Position numbers and translations under genes: made by a program. From Raphanus sativus (Eukaryota > Streptophyta > Magnoliopsida > Brassicales > Brassicaceae): a DNA stretch of 64,000 bases. The stretch lies in the NCBI RefSeq assembly GCF_000801105.2, contig NC_079514.1:21430293-21494292 (forward strand), written 5' to 3'. Under the pieces are notes generated by a model. That model worked only from the letters and a program-made list of their open reading frames with translations. It was not told the DNA's origin and did not search any database. This document shows, piece after piece, positions 47,416 to 58,863 of this stretch; within the stretch, counting starts at the first letter, position 1, and every line of letters starts with the position of its first letter.

Positions 47416-48401
47416 CAAATAAAGTCAGTATTAGTGTTGGAGGTCAGCTTTGGTTCCTTCAAACAATCTAGGCAAGTGTGTATAGGTGACAGGTTGATCC
47501 ACTTTAGCATCTTTAGTACTATATGTAATCAGTAAATCTAGAATGGTGCTAGAGAGTGGTTAGATAATCAAGTATAAATCAAGATCAATGTCCCTATTTT
47601 GGTACTTATGTGAAGAACAATTTGAAAACACTTTTAAATCAAAATAAAAACACATATCAGTAAACCTCCCCCCAGACTTAAATTACACTATTCCAGTGTA
47701 ACACATCCGGAGTTAAGTTAAGACATAAATCATAAGTACTCAATTTAACAAGTAATAACTACTAAACCTGACCGCGATGGCGTCGATCGATGGCGTCGAT
47801 CGATACGTATAGACATACATCGATCGTTAGTCATGGTATTGTCATGTCGAGCGATGCGACTTTGTTGTGTCGGTCGATGGGATTATCATTCTACTTGGAT
47901 CTAAAAATCTGCAAAAACCAATGCGAAAATAAATAGTAAATATGTAGAAAACTTGTAAATGAAACTTAATAGTGGGTTGCCTCCTACTCAGCGCTTTGTT
48001 ATAGTCATTTAGCTTGACTTTGGTGGTGTGAGCTAGTTGGTGCAGAAACTGCTACTTGTTGGACAAAAAGTATCAACTTCATGTCTTCTCATATTGAACC
48101 ATGTGGCAATGAAGCTTCTTGTGGCATCATCACTTGTGAGTTGTTTCTCATCCATCTTGATGGTGACATCTGTGATGTTCCGTAGTCCTTTTTCAAGTAG
48201 TTCGATGCTGCCTTCATTCCTGTAGATGGTGTTGTAGGTGTATTCTGATAGCTCTTTCAGTTCCTGCTGCAAAGCGTTGATCTTGTCGTGGATCAGCTGA
48301 TCTCGATCTGTCAAAGTCTCGGTGTCGATCGATGCTACAATGTGTGAGTCGGTCGTTTCGTTGTGAGTTTTGTCGGTCGATCGGGATGTAAGTGTGTCGA
48401 T
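47416..48401 (-). mobile_element. Element E, piece 3
   Basis: Continues E after element F: untranslated region, reversed internal purine tract near 47670, TCGATCGA motifs near 47782-47825, hairpin at 47971-47988 and the end of the extension gene. It stops matching the family after TGTCGAT at 48401. The rest of E is missing. Confidence 0.8.
48033..48401 (-). pseudogene. C-terminal tail of the extension (element E)
   Basis: About 123 codons: SID/STD repeats, a coiled coil and the conserved SDDATRSF tail, ending 45 bp before the hairpin. Upstream coding sequence is lost at 48401, so it has no start. Confidence 0.75.
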
Positions 48402-49464
48402 ATAGCAACCGAGCACGCTTACACCAACCATTTTGTGAAGCGTCCAAAGTGTTCCGAAACGATGATACGACATATAACTATGCACTCTCGACTATCCTTA
48501 TTACGATCTTTCGCAAACCACGGCTAACCATTTCTTGATTTCTCGATCAAATGGGATCATCAGTTTGGTTTACGATAAAACCGCGGAAAGTTAACTTTAC
48601 CGGAGAAATCGTAACAAACGTCTCGAATCAAGCCCAAAGGGTCCTAAACTTGATTCGAGGCCCACTTACGATTTCTTAAAATCCCATAAACCTTGCAACG
48701 GTTTATGCTTGGAGGATAAACATCAATTTCCGCGGATAAATGGAAAGTTTCCGCTGATAATCATGAAGGACGGAAAATGGAATATCTCCATTTTTGGACT
48801 ATGACGGCTTAAGGGCAAAAGAGGAAGACGTAAACCGACCTAGGAGGGAGTATATAAGGGGTTCAAGACGAGAGGCATAAGGGGAACTTTTTTAGACTCA
48901 TAATTCTCGGCACTTAGAAACTTAGGCTTTAATCTCGACAAGTTTGGTTTCTATGACTGGCACTCAATTACTAGACGAACTCGCCCAGGTAGTTCGATCT
49001 CTTGTCCAGCTCTATCAATTGAACTACGTTCGGGTTGATCCTCGAAAGGGGTATGTAGGGATTAGAAGGAGGGGGGTCACGGATTATTCTTACTCATAGC
49101 CACAAAACGCTTGATCAAAAAGACTTACGCATATATAAAAGACAAACTCGCAGCACTGACTGCCCCTACGGCAAACGCTTACGCAAACGCCATAGTGTTC
49201 AACAAAATCAAAAACGTAGTCGTGACCTTCCGTCACAGGAAGAGCACTAAATCGAGCTCGTGATTTTTCCCTCCAAACACAAAGGGCAACGATAATATCT
49301 TTCCAACCCCGTAAAATTCTTCTTATTACCGAGTTGGAGAAATCTCAGCGCATAAGGGTTCGACCAAGACGATTTCTCCGAAAACGTTTCGGAAAAGTAA
49401 AACTCGATCCCCCAATAACTGCGTAAAAACCCTAGGTTACTCGTAGAAAGTTAAACTCAAAGAC
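48402..49464. other. Unclassified sequence with a TATA box and a short ORF
   Basis: Nothing here belongs to the neighbouring elements. TATATAAG at 48851-48858 could be a promoter. An ATG at 48953 opens a 48-codon frame that stops at 49097-49099. I do not recognise it. The region may be an LTR and leader of another retrotransposon, but I found no PBS. Confidence 0.4.
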
Positions 49465-49617
49465 AAGCTTGGTCGCTATAGCGAACGAGCATCGAACCAA
49501 GCTCGGTCGCTATAGCGACCGAGCATCAAACCAAGCTCGGTCGCTATAGCGACCGAGCACCGAGACAAGTTCGGTCGCTATAGCGAGCCAAGCTTGGTCG
49601 CTATCGCGACCCAGCGC
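49465..49617. repeat. 34-bp tandem array with a perfect palindrome
   Basis: GGTCGCTATAGC occurs at 49471, 49505, 49539 and 49573 (period 34), and a variant GGTCGCTATCGC at 49596. The best units hold the 16-bp palindrome GGTCGCTATAGCGACC. Confidence 0.9.
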
Positions 49618-49623
49618 CAAGAT

Positions 49624-50108
49624 GAGTCCTCCTCTGCGTTCCCCTTTGAATCCTCTTCGAAACGCTTTTTGTTTCGTCTCAATCGGAGTTTTCGTTGAGA
49701 TTTTACGACGAAAACAAATGGGACTCGTCTTGGCTCCCTTCCACTCGCTATAGCGACCGAGACGACATCCTCACTCACTATAGCGACCTTTCAGGCCTCA
49801 AAGGAGTCCTCCTTTGTGTTCTCCTTTGATTCCTCTTCGAAACGCTTTTCGTTTCGTCTCAATCGGAGTTTCCGTTGAGATTTTACGACGAAAACAAGTG
49901 GGACTCGTCTCGGCTTGCTGTCACTCGCTATAGCGACCTGTCAGACATCCTCACTCGCTATAGCAACCTGTCAGGCCTCAAAGGAGTCCTCCTTTGTGTT
50001 CTCCTTTGATTCCTCTTCGAAACGTTTTTCGTTTCGTCTTAATCGGAGTTTCCGTTGAGATTTTACGACAAAAACAAGTGGGACTCGTCTCGGCTTGCTG
50101 TCATTCGC
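49624..50108. repeat. 180-bp tandem array, about 2.7 copies
   Basis: GAGTCCTCC starts units at 49624, 49804 and 49984, exactly 180 bp apart. Each unit holds CTCTTCGAAACG, then TCGTTTCGTCT, then CGCTATAGCGACC-type palindromes shared with the 34-bp array just upstream. The third copy is cut at about 50108, where GC-rich sequence starts. Confidence 0.92.
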
Positions 50109-50544
50109 TGGCGCCGGGCGGCCAGACCGACGTCACGGTCCTGGGCGCCGGGCTGCGGGTCGTTCAGCGAGTGCGGCCGATTCCTCGTGAAACCATCCTG
50201 ACACTAGTCCAATCATGTACTTTGCATCCTCGCTCGAAGCCACGTACTGCAAATTCTTAAAACCGTGAATCTAAAACCCCCATTTCATTTCGATCAGAAC
50301 GATCGGGAAAGTTACGGAAAAAAACTCGGAAGGTCCGGCTAACGAATGGATTGCAATTCATCGTATAAAACGATTACAGTTATTCTAAAACACCAAGCAT
50401 CTTAACTATACGAGGAATTGGGATTCATTCGGAAGACCGATACCATTACCGTACTTCTTCCAAACAACTCTTCCGAGCAACTCCCGTTGTGAATGTGGTT
50501 TGTCTCGACTCTGTCCCGACCAGCTCGCCATCCTTCTCAACCAG
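50109..50544. other. GC-rich patch and unclassified sequence before element G
   Basis: A patch at about 50110-50175 is rich in GGCGCCGGGC words, unlike the AT-rich surroundings. The remainder shows no gene or repeat I recognise and ends at ACCAG, the left flank of element G. Confidence 0.5.
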
Positions 50545-51897
50545 TGATATACCATGGATTTCATCCATTTTCTACCATGGTATACTAGTATTTTATTATA
50601 TAACTAATGTGTTTTCTAGCCTGTTAGGTATGTTTGCAGGTTCAGGAGCATTTCATGATTAAGTGATGTTTTTGGAGCATTTTGGAGTACAAGAGATGAT
50701 ACACCCGAGTTGACCATTCACGACCAAGTCAGAATTCAACATTTTGATCAGAATCGATCGATACTCATCCTGAGTTGTCGATCGATTTAGTTGAGATCAG
50801 CGTACTAGAAGATTATAAGCGATCGATACACATCTAGTGTTGTCAATCGATATCGAGGACGAAATGGTTTAGCCGACTACTTCACCAAGACTTCACCAAA
50901 TTACGAGATTGCCCCTGGCGAGTTTTTAACCTAATGGAAATGCTTAAATATTCCTGCTAAGTGTTTTTGACGGCAAGCTTTGACAAGTCTAAGAAGCAAC
51001 AAGTTGAGAGGCAAAGCAGAGAGTGTGAGAGAAAGACTAGAGTTTTATATGTTTTGAGAGATTGGAGAGATCATTGAGAGATTTGTGAACTCCATTTGTT
51101 TTCTATTTCCTATCTATGCAATTCTTTTATCTATCTATTATTATGAATTGCTTAGCTATGTCTGAGTAGTCTACTTGTTAGATCTAAGGTTTAAATAGGT
51201 TTGTGGAATTAGCCCCAAACTATAATTGCTAAGTTGTGATATTCATCAAATAGATTGCACCCTAAGCTTGTTCTAGAGTAGCTAACTAGAGCATAGATCA
51301 CTAGGATCTTTGATATCTTGAATTATCTGTTTGAACTAGTGTTTCTTTGTAGAAGAGCTAACCGCCCTCCTTGAGACCTAGTGTTCATTATCGGCTCGCG
51401 CCAAAGCATATCTAGAAGCCGTCTATCGATATCCCGACAGGTGAATCGATCGGCGCTGCGAAAGGTGTATCGCTCCATATCTCTAAAGGATATCGATCGA
51501 CTCTTTTTCTGGTCAACATACGACAGTTGAGGCCAGAGATCTAGATCATTTAACCAGTGAGACATCACTGAGAGTTAAGCGGCTGAGTTCTATAGTATCG
51601 TGCAAGCAACTTGTTAGGCATTTATACATATTATAATCTCCATTTCTGAATTAAAACCCTAAGTCTAGCACTCTTCATTATCATTTAAACAACCATGATA
51701 TTGTTAGTTAGAGCAACTACCTTGCTCATTTTAGAAATTGTCATTTACATTTCATCATTAAAACCAACTTCACCTAGGATTGATTAATTGATTAGATTTA
51801 ATTGGTTCCGTACCTCCTCGTGATTCGATCCCTAAGTACTATAGCTGAACCTCTTATTTGAGAGAGTAAGCTCTATAGGGTAATTTGAGCAGTATCA
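50545..51897 (+). repeat. 5' LTR of element G
   Basis: TGATATACC to AGTATCA, 1353 bp, with TCGATCGA-type motifs near 50756, 50780, 50820 and 51492. Confidence 0.88.
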
Positions 51898-51901
51898 AAA
51901 T

Positions 51902-51919
51902 TGGCGCCGTTGCCGGGAA
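51902..51919 (+). other. Primer-binding site, tRNA-Asp type, one mismatch (element G)
   Basis: TGGCGCCGTTGCCGGGAA; one G of the GGGG run is changed compared with B, D and F. Confidence 0.85.
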
Positions 51920-52013
51920 GCTTTGATCGCCATTAGATTTAATTTTATCAATCTTAGGTTTTTTTTTTATTTACCCCCTTTCTGATTAAATTTTTTCTTG
52001 TCTTTTCAGGTAC

Positions 52014-53605
52014 ATACCCAGCAGTACCAGAAGCAATAAGGGAAATCAACTACTATTCTCAGAAGATCCTGCACGAAGATCCTGCACAGTTGGAACATTC
52101 AATCCGCAAAGACTTACGCTCCGCATCGATCGACAGAACCGCAGTACCGTCGACTGATATTCACGTTCAACCGTCGACTGACACTCAGACAGAACCGTCG
52201 ACCGACACTCAGATAGCACCGTCAACCGATACCGTTCGCCGATCCACATCGTTCGATACTACCCATCGTACATCGATCGATACTAACCCGCGAGGCATGG
52301 TTGCGATAGTTATTCTCACGCAGGGCGATAATGGAAACCTGTATGACCAAGATGGTCATCTGCGTGTAATGCAACATGTCAAAAGTTAGATGCACATGGA
52401 AACATAATCCCTGAACCATCCTGATGAGTACTACACCAACAGATGAGCTATTTGACTTCCAGATATTCAGAAGGGGAACTTTGAGCTCAAGCCTCAGGAC
52501 TACTCTCTCGTGTCACAGATACCTTACTCTGGGTTATCACACGAGCATCCCATGGACCATCTGGAGAGGTTCGAGGATCTTATAGCTGCTATTCGTATGG
52601 ATGGACTCCGTGAGGACTACCTACTCTGCAAGCTCTTCAGATACTCACTGATTGGAGAAGCTTCACACTGGCTCAACCAGCTACCTACCGGATCACTGAC
52701 ATCCTGGGCTGACATCAAAAACGCCTTCCTGCGTAATTTCTTTGATGAGGCACGTGCTGAAGACTTAAGAAGCAAAATTGCCACTTTCGCGCAAAAGCCT
52801 GGTGAGACTTTTAAAGACGCGTGGATCAGATTTAAGTTCTTCCAGCGAGACTGTCCACACCATGGATTCAATGAAGTGCAGCTACTAAGCACTTTCAACA
52901 GAGGTATCAACTTGAGGTATCAGATGGCTCTTGATACTGCTAGCGAGGAGAACTTCAACACCAGAAATCCAATAGAGGCTGTGAGACTTATTGAGAACCC
53001 TAGCCAACAGCAGCAGCACCAAGAACACTAACTCTGACAAGAAGAAATCGGTTGCAGCCATCGGGGAGAACCAGATGAATGAAGTCAGAGCTAAGATAGA
53101 TGCTTTACATGCATTTCTGGGGCAACCAGTCTGCTCAGCTGAAGAAGGAGAGGCTAGAGAAGGTGATACAGAGGAAGATGTGAACTACATTGGAGGTACT
53201 GGATTTCAGAAATATGGAAACCAGAGTGGAAACATAAACTTTTTTGCCAATGGTCAGAAGAGTAACTACAACCAGAGTTCACAGTATCAGAAATCCTTCA
53301 CCAACATCAGGAACTACGGCAACTCAGCTTACCAAAACCCACCACCACCCACCCAGGAGAGTAAGTTTGATGCCATGATTGATAGAGTTCTTGAAGGACA
53401 GCAGAAGTTTACAGTGGATTTCAATAGAAAGATTGACTCTGTCTTCAACAATCTGAACACAAGGATAGACACCATTTGTACTCAAGTTAGGAAGCTTGAG
53501 ACACAAATTGTCCAAAATGAAGATTCTATCAGGAGAATTGGAACTTCTAAAGAATTAGGAGAAGGAAGGAAGCATGAAACACCACGTGAATGCCATTATA
53601 GATGA
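52014..53605 (+). pseudogene. gag: Athila-type Gag, broken (element G)
   Basis: The family start codon is ATA at 52014-52016 here. A duplicated GATCCTGCAC block lies near 52075, and about 60 bp are missing near 52425. The Gag core is open from 52510 to 53031. A one-base gain near 53000 shifts it into the frame holding the coiled coil (52991-53605). Several independent lesions show it cannot make Gag. Confidence 0.85.
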
Positions 53606-54901
53606 TGATTTCTGGCAAGTGGTGAAGCATGAGAAGCTACAAGAAGGAGACTTTGAAGTGGAAAGTTCACTAAGTTTCGGAGGATCACAATGGTGTCGAT
53701 CGACACCGACTAGTCCACATCGATCGACACCAACGATGTCATTTCCAGATACGACTGCAGATTGCAACGCGGTTAGGATCTTGACACATGCTGAATTCAC
53801 GGCTTCGCATCCTCATCCACCCACCCCACCTACGAAGATATCGACCGAAGAGAAGAGCCACTCATCGACCGACACAAAGATGAGACACGCATCGATCGAC
53901 CATTTTCTCCACCTATCGATCGACATGCACCTCTCACATACCGAGTGCAACTACCATCGATTGACAGCAACCGAATCAATGCACTCCGACCCACACTGAA
54001 ACCACAAGCTAACCCTGCAGAGACTTCTAGTAACCCTTCAGACACTACACCAACATCAGAGGGAACTGAAGGAAGAAGGTTAAGGAGTATCAAGGAGAAA
54101 GCTCCTAAGAACCTTAAGAGGGAAGCTATTGAGAACGAGATTGATGGTTTCACTAAGAGAGTTATCAGAATCCCACTAGAGAAACCCTTTGAGGAGGTTT
54201 ACTTCACAAGTAGATTGTGGATGTTCTTCAGAGAAACAAGGGAGACTGAAAATGACAGTAGGAGAATGTTTGACAATGTCAGAGAAGATATGAGGAAAAT
54301 GATCACATTGAAGAAGAAGAGTGATCCTGGGAAGTTTGCAATACCCTGTGTAGTACATGGGATTGAGTTTCCTCATGCACTATTGTGACACTGGTTCTTC
54401 AGTCAGCATCTTAGCAAAAGTTATGGCAGACCATCTGGGTCTGAAAGTAGAGCCTTCACCAGAGATCTTTACATTTGTGGACTACACTCAGAAAAATTCT
54501 GGAGGTTTGATCAGAGACCTGGAATACAGATTGGTAATGCAATTGTCCCTGTGGATTTTCATGTCCTAGACATCAAGTTAAATTGGAACTCTTCCCTCTT
54601 ACTTGGAAGAGCATTTATGGCTACAGTAGGAGCTATATGTGACATGAACACCAACATGATGTGCTTGACTATGATGGACCCAGACATCCACTGCGACCCT
54701 GTCAAAGTTGGCAAACCACCAGCCAAAACCGTGGTAAAAGAAGATAATCTTGGTATCATTGCAGTTTGTCATTGTGAAGTAGAGTGTGAGACAGAGTACT
54801 TGGGATCGATCGACAACACCTCTACATCATCGATCGACACCAGCAAGTCAGAAGAGATCGACCAACCATGGATTATCGATCGACAGAGGCACACCAGCTG
54901 A
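53574..54901 (+). pseudogene. Retropepsin-like protease region, broken at the active site (element G)
   Basis: Upstream linker with SID/IDR repeats, then the protease. An extra T near 54384 shifts the frame exactly at the codons before Asp-Thr-Gly, so the active site is out of frame with the protein before it. The downstream half with SSLLLGRAFMATVGA lies in 54551-54901. Another shift near 54520 separates the middle. Confidence 0.82.
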
Positions 54902-57374
54902 TGAACTGGCCTTACCAGATCATTGCTACCCAAATTTCGCCATCCAACCCAACAGCAAAGAAGATGATTACTCAGTAAGAAGTTGGGCAGATAGTGGATT
55001 TCATGAGAGTTTGGAAGTAGATACAGCCAGATCTTCCCACAGTGGAAACCACATTGAAAAATTTGATGAAGATTATTGGGAAGAAAGAGCTTGGAAAAAC
55101 TATATGGAGAATGATAGATTTGCAAATCGTTTCTCCAAATCGATCGACATCCACCGTCCACCATCGATCGATTATCTACTTCACCTAGAAAAACGACATC
55201 GTCCATCAATCGACATCGCCAGCATCACATCGATCGATATTGACCCAGACGACTTAAAAGACAAAATCGGAATTTCACCGATTAGGGCAACAGATGGGTA
55301 TATAAAGTTGTCAACACCAGCCACGAAATTTCAAACTTCAACAACTTTTACCCAGCAGCTTCCAGCAACTAGCAACATAACCATGGAGGACTGCAACATC
55401 AAGAACAATCGATCCAACCCTGCAGCTAGACGATCACCATCGATCGCCACCACCACTGCACCATCGATCGATGCCCTTACCAGAGCTCAATCTCGATTTC
55501 ATGATCCATATGATATCAGGAATGTTTCACTAACACCTTATGAATTTGGTATTTTCAGAGACACAGATGGCTTTGCAAGAGCAATGGATGGAGGCGTTCT
55601 GCACATAACCAGAGAAGACATAGTAGACATCCTTCAAGTTGCCAATGGACCAGACAACTTGTTCACACAGCAACGTGGCCATCCAAACCTCCTAGATCAC
55701 GTTAAATACAACCACCACGTCACCATGATAGATGATACAGTTCCTCAAAGTTTCGGTCAACCTAGGAGTTAACCATCGATCGATATCGTTTCATCACCAT
55801 CGATCGACGGCGAATTGCCCAGATCGATCGACAGAGCAAGAGACAGATCGCCTGACAGACGTATGGAGTTTGGACAACGTGCCTTTGATTCCAACGAATC
55901 CAGAAGATTCAAATGGGAAGCGAAGGACGAATTTGGTGTCCACATAGATGAGTTTGGACATGCTAGGGGAGTTGATGGTGAAATCATACCTGTTACCAAG
56001 GAGCACATAAGGATAATCCTGGAGAGAGCATCTCTTTTTCACAGGGGTTGCTTACGCCTTCCAGAACATACACCCCCTTACCATGCATACAGACCACCAC
56101 CAGTACCCTACAGCAGAGAGGAGATAGATGATATGGTGATTGATGTATGGAGAACTCAGGCACACCTTGAGGCAGATTTTCACACATTGGTGGAAGATAC
56201 TTTCCAACCTTTGGATAGCAGCTATGAAGCTCTCCAAAGTGATATGGCAGTGCAAAGAATGGAGATTGAGAGCATTAGAACCATGCTTGAGAAGGAAGCC
56301 AGGCCACCTGTATCGATCGACACAGCACCTACACCATCGATCGACATCGGCAAGACTACATCCAAGGACCAACCAGAATGTTCATCACCTAAAAGAGATG
56401 AATGGGAGATTGCTTACATCAATACACGAATTGGAGACGTCTACAGCCCTCTCAACAACAATGTCGAATGGTTATGCAAGAGGATTGACCTTCTACAAAA
56501 GAGTTGGCAACAATTCGCGAGAAAGGTCAGGCTCAGAATACTATTGTTCCGTCGATCGACACAAACTCTTCACCATCGATCAACACAAGGTTCGCAGCAA
56601 TGGAGGATAGGATGAAATCATACGAGGAAAGGCACGACCACTTCAGTTCACCTATCATGCGATACCTGGATACACTGTCACAACAGTTGAACGAGTTGAA
56701 ACAAGACATTGGCATAGTTCAAGATCATATTGGTCTTCGTGACAGAAACACGACATCGATTGAGAGGCTCAGACCCATATCGATCGACATCGAGCAACCA
56801 CCAGCACAGACAGCATGCACAATAGCAGAAGTTGATCAGATCAAACATGAGCTATACAAAGCTATGAATGCTATGGAGGAGAGACTCAACGGGAGAAGTG
56901 ATGACATTGACGACACCCTCAACGAAAGAGTGAACAGCCTATGCAGAACTACTCGTCAACTGAAGAACGAGATACGTGCTATACAGTACCAAGGACAGCT
57001 TTCAGATCGACACTGTTACCACTGGATCGACCGACATTACTCCCAGCGAAACGACCGACGCACATGTTGTAGCATCGATCGACACAAAGTCCTTGGCAGA
57101 CCGAGATCAGCTGATTCATGACAAAATCGACGCATTGCAGAATGAACTGAGGGAACTGTCAGAATACTCCTACAAGACCGTCTACATGAATGTTGGCAGC
57201 ATCGAATCTATTGAAAGAACTCTGAGGAAGCTCACAGATACAGTACTCAAGATAGATGAGAAACAGCTACGAAGTGATGATGCCACAAGAAGCTTCATTG
57301 CCACATGGTTTGATAGGAGGAGACACGAAATTGATGCTTGTTGTCCGATAAGCAGCAGTTTCTACACCAACTGA
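54786..57374 (+). pseudogene. Ser-Ile-Asp-rich extension and coiled-coil tail (element G)
   Basis: Open pieces 54786-55772, 55815-56615, 56504-57121 and 56976-57374 cover the whole extension in changing frames. Both modules (FGIFRDTDGFARAMDG near 55550 and FGVHIDEFGHARGVDG near 55931) and all coiled coils are present. It ends with the SDDATRSF tail, 47 bp before the hairpin. A stop at 55770-55772 and shifts near 56510 and 57000 break it. Confidence 0.78.
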
Positions 57375-58378
57375 GTCACACACCCACCAAAGTCAAGCTA
57401 AATGACTATAACAAAGCGCTGAGTGGGAGGCAACCCACTATTACGTTTTCTTTTATTTTCTTTTTAATTTATTTTTACATTTTTACTTTTAGTTTTCGCA
57501 TTTGATTTTTGCATTTTTTAAAGATCCAAATAGAATGATGATTCCGTTGACCAACACATTCCATTCACATCGCTCGACACCACACGACCATTACTAACGA
57601 TCGACATACATCTCTATGTATCGATCGACGCCAATTGCGGTCAGGTTTAGTCGTTCTATCTTGTTATATTCAGTTCTTATGATTTACTTATTCACTTCAC
57701 TCCGGCTGTGTTACACTAGGACAGTGTAATTTAAGTCTGGGGGGGGGGAGTTTACTAATATGTGTTTTTATTTTGGTTTTTATTTAAAATTATTTTTTTA
57801 AATTATTTTTCACATAAGTACTAAATGGGGACATTGATAGAGATTTATATTTGATTGTCTAACCACTCTTTAGCACCATTCTAGATTTACTGATTGCAGA
57901 TAGTACTAAAGATGCTAAAGTGGATCAACCTGTCACCTATATACACTAGCTGAAATTGTTTGAAGGAACCAAAGCTGACCTCCAACACTAATACTGACTT
58001 TATTTGCTTGTCTTGGGTCTTGGAAATCACTGGATCAGAATCCTCTTACAAGTCTGGAAGGTAAAAAGTCTGTGTTTTTCTGGTTCCCTTCCTTCTCTCT
58101 CCATCTCAAAGGTCTAAGTTTTATGTTATAGAAGATTGAAATGATTTCTTGAGAAGCAGAGGGGTAGGAGTGTCTCCTGCGACCAAAATATTCTAAATCT
58201 CAGGGATGATCACACATTGTGGAAACGAGGGATAGGTAAATTACCTGAGACCCCAGTATTCGCGACACTTTGTCAAAATGTATGAGTTACAAATGCGAAT
58301 GTCAATGAGATAGACTAGATGACCTTTGTGGCATCGAAACCTGTTGAAATTGAAACTAATAAGAGATTCAGAGAAGAG
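57375..58378 (+). other. 3' untranslated region of element G
   Basis: No gene is visible. Hairpin AGTGGG-AGGCAA-CCCACT at 57422-57439, TCGATCGA-type motifs at 57570-57630, and an internal purine tract with nine G near 57737. It stops before the polypurine tract. Confidence 0.75.
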
Positions 58379-58623
58379 TGTTGGGGTCAAAATCGGTCAA
58401 GACGAAATCGATGTCCGAAAGTCTCGGAAAAACATGAAAGATGTTAGAGCAACCTCGAGAGACTAATTGTTAATCGAGAAACCTTGGAATAATATTAAGT
58501 TCGAGATTAATCATCTCGAAATCAACGGCTAGAAACGTTTTCTACAGGAGGAAAAACCTACGGAAAACTAAAAAGAACGCAAAAACACGCACAAGCCGAA
58601 GGAACCGAGCAGCCGACTCCGGT
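58379..58623. other. LTR-like fragment
   Basis: Starts TGTTGGGGTC where element G breaks off, which resembles the start of a gypsy LTR. No second copy, PBS or end is found, so this is only a guess. Confidence 0.35.
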
Positions 58624-58863
58624 CGCGGCCGTGGCCGCCGAGCGGCCAGCCCCCGTGCTGGCCGTAGCCGCCGGCGGCTAGCGCCCGTGCTGGCCGTGGC
58701 CGTCGGGCGGCTAGCCCCGGTGCTGGCCGTGACCGCCGGTGGCTAGCGCCCGTGCTGGCCGTGGTCGCCGGGCGGCTAGCCCCCGTGCTGGCCGTAGCCG
58801 CCGCCGGCTAGCGCCCGTGCTGGCCGTGGCCGCCGGGCGGCTAGCCCCCGTGCTGGCCGTGGC
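58624..58863. repeat. GC-rich 32/33-bp minisatellite
   Basis: GTGCTGGCC recurs at 58655, 58687, 58720, 58752, 58785, 58817 and 58850, with alternating spacing of 32 and 33 bp. This implies a 65-bp higher-order unit. The array is cut by the LTR of element H at 58864. Confidence 0.92.

Larger units (their letters stand above)
50545..58378 (+). mobile_element. Element G: degenerate family member lacking a 3' LTR
   Basis: G has a 5' LTR, PBS, broken gag, broken protease, the extension, the hairpin and most of the 3' untranslated region. The match to the family stops after CAGAGAAGAG at 58378, before the polypurine tract. The 3' LTR is absent, so the element was truncated. Confidence 0.85.

Noticed and set aside
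49578..49778. Minus-strand 66-codon frame
   Set aside because: Lies wholly in tandem repeats; open by repeat composition.
49465..50108. CRISPR-like array
   Set aside because: The genome is a plant; repeats are contiguous tandem units without unique spacers of constant length.
49994..50260. 88-codon open frame
   Set aside because: Spans the end of the 180-bp repeat and the GC-rich patch, with no conserved features.
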